Source: Synchiropus splendidus
Taxonomy: Eukaryota > Chordata > Actinopteri > Syngnathiformes > Callionymidae
Length of the DNA stretch: 64,000 nucleotides
Assembly (NCBI RefSeq): GCF_027744825.2
Contig: NC_071345.1
Span: 4,494,501 to 4,558,500 of the forward strand
Reading direction: 5' to 3'
Shown here: in pieces, positions 61,101-64,000 of the stretch
Layout of the letters: each line of letters begins with the position of its first letter
How positions within the stretch are numbered: the first letter of the stretch is position 1
Notes under the pieces: model-generated
Database searches by the model: none
Told to the model about the DNA's origin: nothing
What the model saw: only the letters and a program-made list of their open reading frames with translations
Translations under genes and position numbers: made by a program

Positions 61101-63002
61101 AGAAGTGGCAAAAGTTTCATTGGTGCCGCCTCCTGTCAAGCGGCGATTTATTTATATTCGATTCAGGGCGAACACGCCGGACGCCTCCCTGTAGCTTAGC
61201 GTTACCAGTTATTTGCTGTTGACCACCAAACACCTCATCATTGTCTCCGCCTTAACTATGATTAATGTGCATTGCCCTGCCGGGGTTAAAACAACCGCAG
61301 CATGCGCCGTTTATTGGCTTCCCTCATGTGTTTGTTGACAAGCTGTCCAAGACTCACTTAACATATCATCCAGTACGAAGAGTAGGTTGCGTGGCAGATA
61401 CTTTGGGGTCAAGAGGGCGACTTATTACGTTCCCATCTGTTAACAATGGAGCTTCCCTCGGCAGGCAAATAGACACACGGTCATGGGAACTTCATCAAGC
61501 GGCGTGCACTGCGGCTTCACGGGATACCGCACCATCGCCAGCAGTTGCAGAAAGACGTGACACTCTATCAGCCAATCCAGTTGAGATGGAGGAATGCAGA
61601 GCGGTAATAAGAAACACATGCTGGCGAGTGAGAGGGCCTTGTCTGCTCAGGGAGGACACCAAGAGACAGAAACGCTCCACACCAGCCCAGGCTTTGTGAA
61701 AACATACCTGAGGAGATGTAGGACAAGCCATTTATTTTACTTTCCACAGCAGGACTTTGGAAAAAAACAAAAAAAAACGGACCAGTTTAGGAATTAGCAA
61801 TAAGGAAAAAACGCGGCGGATGATGAAGCACGCTTTCATGTCCGTTTGACATTTAAAAATAGTAGTTGTTTCTTGCAGTGCTTTGCTCGCCCCACAACAA
61901 ACCGCTGGGCTGGAGCTAAATATATACACCGGAGGAGCATTGCAGAGCAGCCGTGTCATTAGTCATTGGCAGATGATGGCTACTTGTCAAACGGCCTTGA
62001 AGGAATCGCTGTAAATAAGGTAGCAATGTATACATTTACTCAAGATACCTTTCTAATGCACTGGTTGAGGTTGGAGATATTTTATAACCAGTGAGGAAAT
62101 GCATAGAAGAAAGCCAGTGTACAGTAAAAGAAGTCGCAGTTTTATTTTTGTCATCACATTTCCCTCATTTATTACCCGGGTCTGACAGTTATTTATAGTG
62201 TTTTGCAGGCCTTTCCAAAATTGGACACAGCTAATTTTATTTCCCGGACGACTGAGCTTAACGATAAAGTGGGCTTGAATTTATGGTGGTTTCCACGGGC
62301 TAACCAGACTGGTCCAATAGTGGTATCAATCAGGAGGAAAGCTGCCGCAATGCAAAGAGGCTTTGCAAAATGAGGACTCGCGACCGCGCGGCTTCCCAGA
62401 ACAGAGCCGCATTTGCATCCTGGAAGTTTTTGGAACCGATTCTCGACGCACCAGCTGCTTAAAATATAGAAAATAAAATGCGAGTTCCTGTCGGGGGATT
62501 TTATCCGTTTCCCATCGACGTGCGCAGAGGCCACTTGGGTGGTATTTTAGTGAGCCCAGGGCATCGCGTTAAAAGCCTGTTTCAGACCTGGAATGTGTTA
62601 CACCGCTGGCGTCATCCGGCTTTTAAAGCACTGGCTTGGTGTCAGTCGCACATCGATAAGCTCCACCTTAATGGTTATATTTAGACAGTTCAGGATATTT
62701 ATGCGGACGGCTAAATCACCAGTCAAGCAATCCTGCGTCTGAAACTTTAATGGGATGCAGGTAATGAAGTGCTTTCTGTTTCATTCACTGATGGGTTTAA
62801 TGTTTATTCCACCATTAAAGCCTTCTAATGATCTGTTTCTTTCAATCGATTTCCAAGCAATTTTTTAGAGAAGCAACGATGAATGGGCCACTGGCGAGAT
62901 CCAACCTGTCGCTTTGCTTCTACTAAACCGTTTATATTTATGCCTGAGTTGGGATTTAGATTTTGTGGTAAAAAAAAAAAAGAAATATCGTTCTATGGTT
63001 TT
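58193..63002. other. Long unique stretch; candidate regulatory blocks
   Basis: (CA)n lies at 58849-58872. Blocks at about 58620-59110, 59680-59880, 60880-61260, 61290-61740 and 62190-62700 are complex and balanced, several with TAAT/ATTA or GATTAATG cores. The 116-codon frame at 59320-59670 looks like a secreted Cys-rich protein but opens with TTG, not ATG. The 144-codon frame at 61265-61699 opens with GTG. Neither shows a domain. No gene is called. Confidence 0.35.
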
Positions 63003-63004
63003 AT

Positions 63005-63410
<406 letters not shown>

Positions 63411-63414
63411 GCAG

Positions 63415-63660
63415 AGATGGAGCTTGATATCGACGGATGAGGACAGAGCTGAGCCACAAGGTAAAGCTCTGACCAAAGATTTGGCCAAAAAACAGGAAGT
63501 TTGAACTCTCAACTCAACCTCTTGTTACTCGTAGAAAAAAAAAAAATTCGCCCAAGTTGTATGGGAGGAGCTCAGCCCTCTGGGAAAGGCCGGAGGAGAT
63601 TTCTGAGAAGAGGACCTACTCCAGAAGCTCGCCTTGGAATGGTGACCTCAGATACGCAGT
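63415..63660 (+). mobile_element. LINE C-terminal scrap
   Basis: GATGAGGACAGAGCTGAGCC followed by ACAAGGTAAAGCTCT translates to MRTELSHKVKL, matching the (K)RELSHKAKLSIYR block that precedes the YVPTLTYGHELW motif of the LINE family also seen near 5.0 kb. A decayed GGGAGGAGCTCAG piece at 63563 belongs to the same region of that family. Broken and 5'-truncated. Confidence 0.45.
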
Positions 63661-64000
63661 GAAAGATTCAAGTCAGACTAAAGTCAGATGCGGGTGAAAA
63701 ACGAAAACACAAAATAATAATAAGAAATTCTGGATTAAATTGTTAGCAAAACATGACAGGACCAATAAAAAAATAGTTGAATGAAAACTATTTTTAATTA
63801 AAATATATATTTCATTTCAATTTCGTATCTTTTCTAAATGCAAATAAAGTAGTAGTCACCGTCACTAATTCTTTTTTCTTAACTGTAGCAAATTAAAATG
63901 ATGTCTTTCAGTGAAACAATTTTGTTTTCTGGAATTAAAAAATAAAACACAATGCTAAAATGTCTATATCCTGCAATGTTGTCACTTTCAGATCGAGCCT
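63661..64000. other. Unique AT-rich sequence to window end
   Basis: No gene or repeat recognised. Confidence 0.3.

Noticed and set aside
61265..61699. 144-codon plus frame
   Set aside because: Opens with GTG, shows no domain, and is overlapped by another frame on each strand. The composition fits a non-coding block equally well.

Overview
The window looks like nuclear DNA from a ray-finned fish, most probably a spiny-rayed teleost. The grounds are a moderately AT-rich composition with few CpGs, very dense microsatellites, remnants of LINEs with teleost-type C-termini and 3' tails, many short non-autonomous DNA transposons (hAT-like and Tc1/mariner-like), and no bacterial gene structure. The species cannot be named from the sequence.

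No host protein-coding gene, exon chain, tRNA or rRNA gene could be supported. Open frames outside repeats are short, often begin at TTG or GTG when read as starts, and show no recognisable domain. The longest open frame (360 codons, minus strand, 42.2-43.3 kb) is a GATA microsatellite read as a Ser/Ile/Tyr/Leu repeat. The open frames at 45.3-46.9 kb are a CATC minisatellite. The window is best read as intergenic desert or the inside of a very large intron. Candidate regulatory (conserved non-coding) stretches lie between repeat insertions, but conservation cannot be measured here.

Layout. 1-10 kb: unique sequence, a decayed hAT-like fragment near 1.3 kb, microsatellites, and two decayed LINE 3' pieces at 4.8-5.2 kb. 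10-23 kb: an AT microsatellite, a non-autonomous element at 10.9-11.4 kb, a reverse-transcriptase scrap at 16.7 kb, a foldback element at 17.3 kb, a tandemly doubled dispersed repeat at 18.2-18.7 kb, a LINE C-terminus at 20.4 kb and two LINE ends facing each other near 21.7 kb. 23-42 kb: mostly unique sequence with a 19-bp-arm hairpin at 23.5 kb, a direct/inverted repeat cluster at 25.6-26.5 kb, more foldback copies, and a DNA transposon at 35.2-35.8 kb. 42-47 kb: a 0.94-kb GATA/GACA array and, 2.1 kb further on, a 1.4-kb minisatellite with 66/67- and 78/79-bp units. 47-58 kb: the richest transposon graveyard, with two Tc1/mariner-superfamily transposase remnants, twin copies of one ~0.65-kb element 4.9 kb apart, and a nested foldback element. 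58-64 kb: unique sequence, a large A/TA microsatellite and a LINE scrap.

The clearest evolutionary story is nested insertion. At 56.46-57.11 kb a mobile element sits inside an older minus-strand transposase remnant with a TA duplication, and removing it rejoins the transposase frame. At 40.6-41.1 kb another TA-flanked element sits inside a hAT-like foldback copy. I found no convincing new biological system. The items most worth testing are the nested elements, the two long satellite arrays, the isolated hairpin and the promoter-like stretch at 49.3-49.8 kb.
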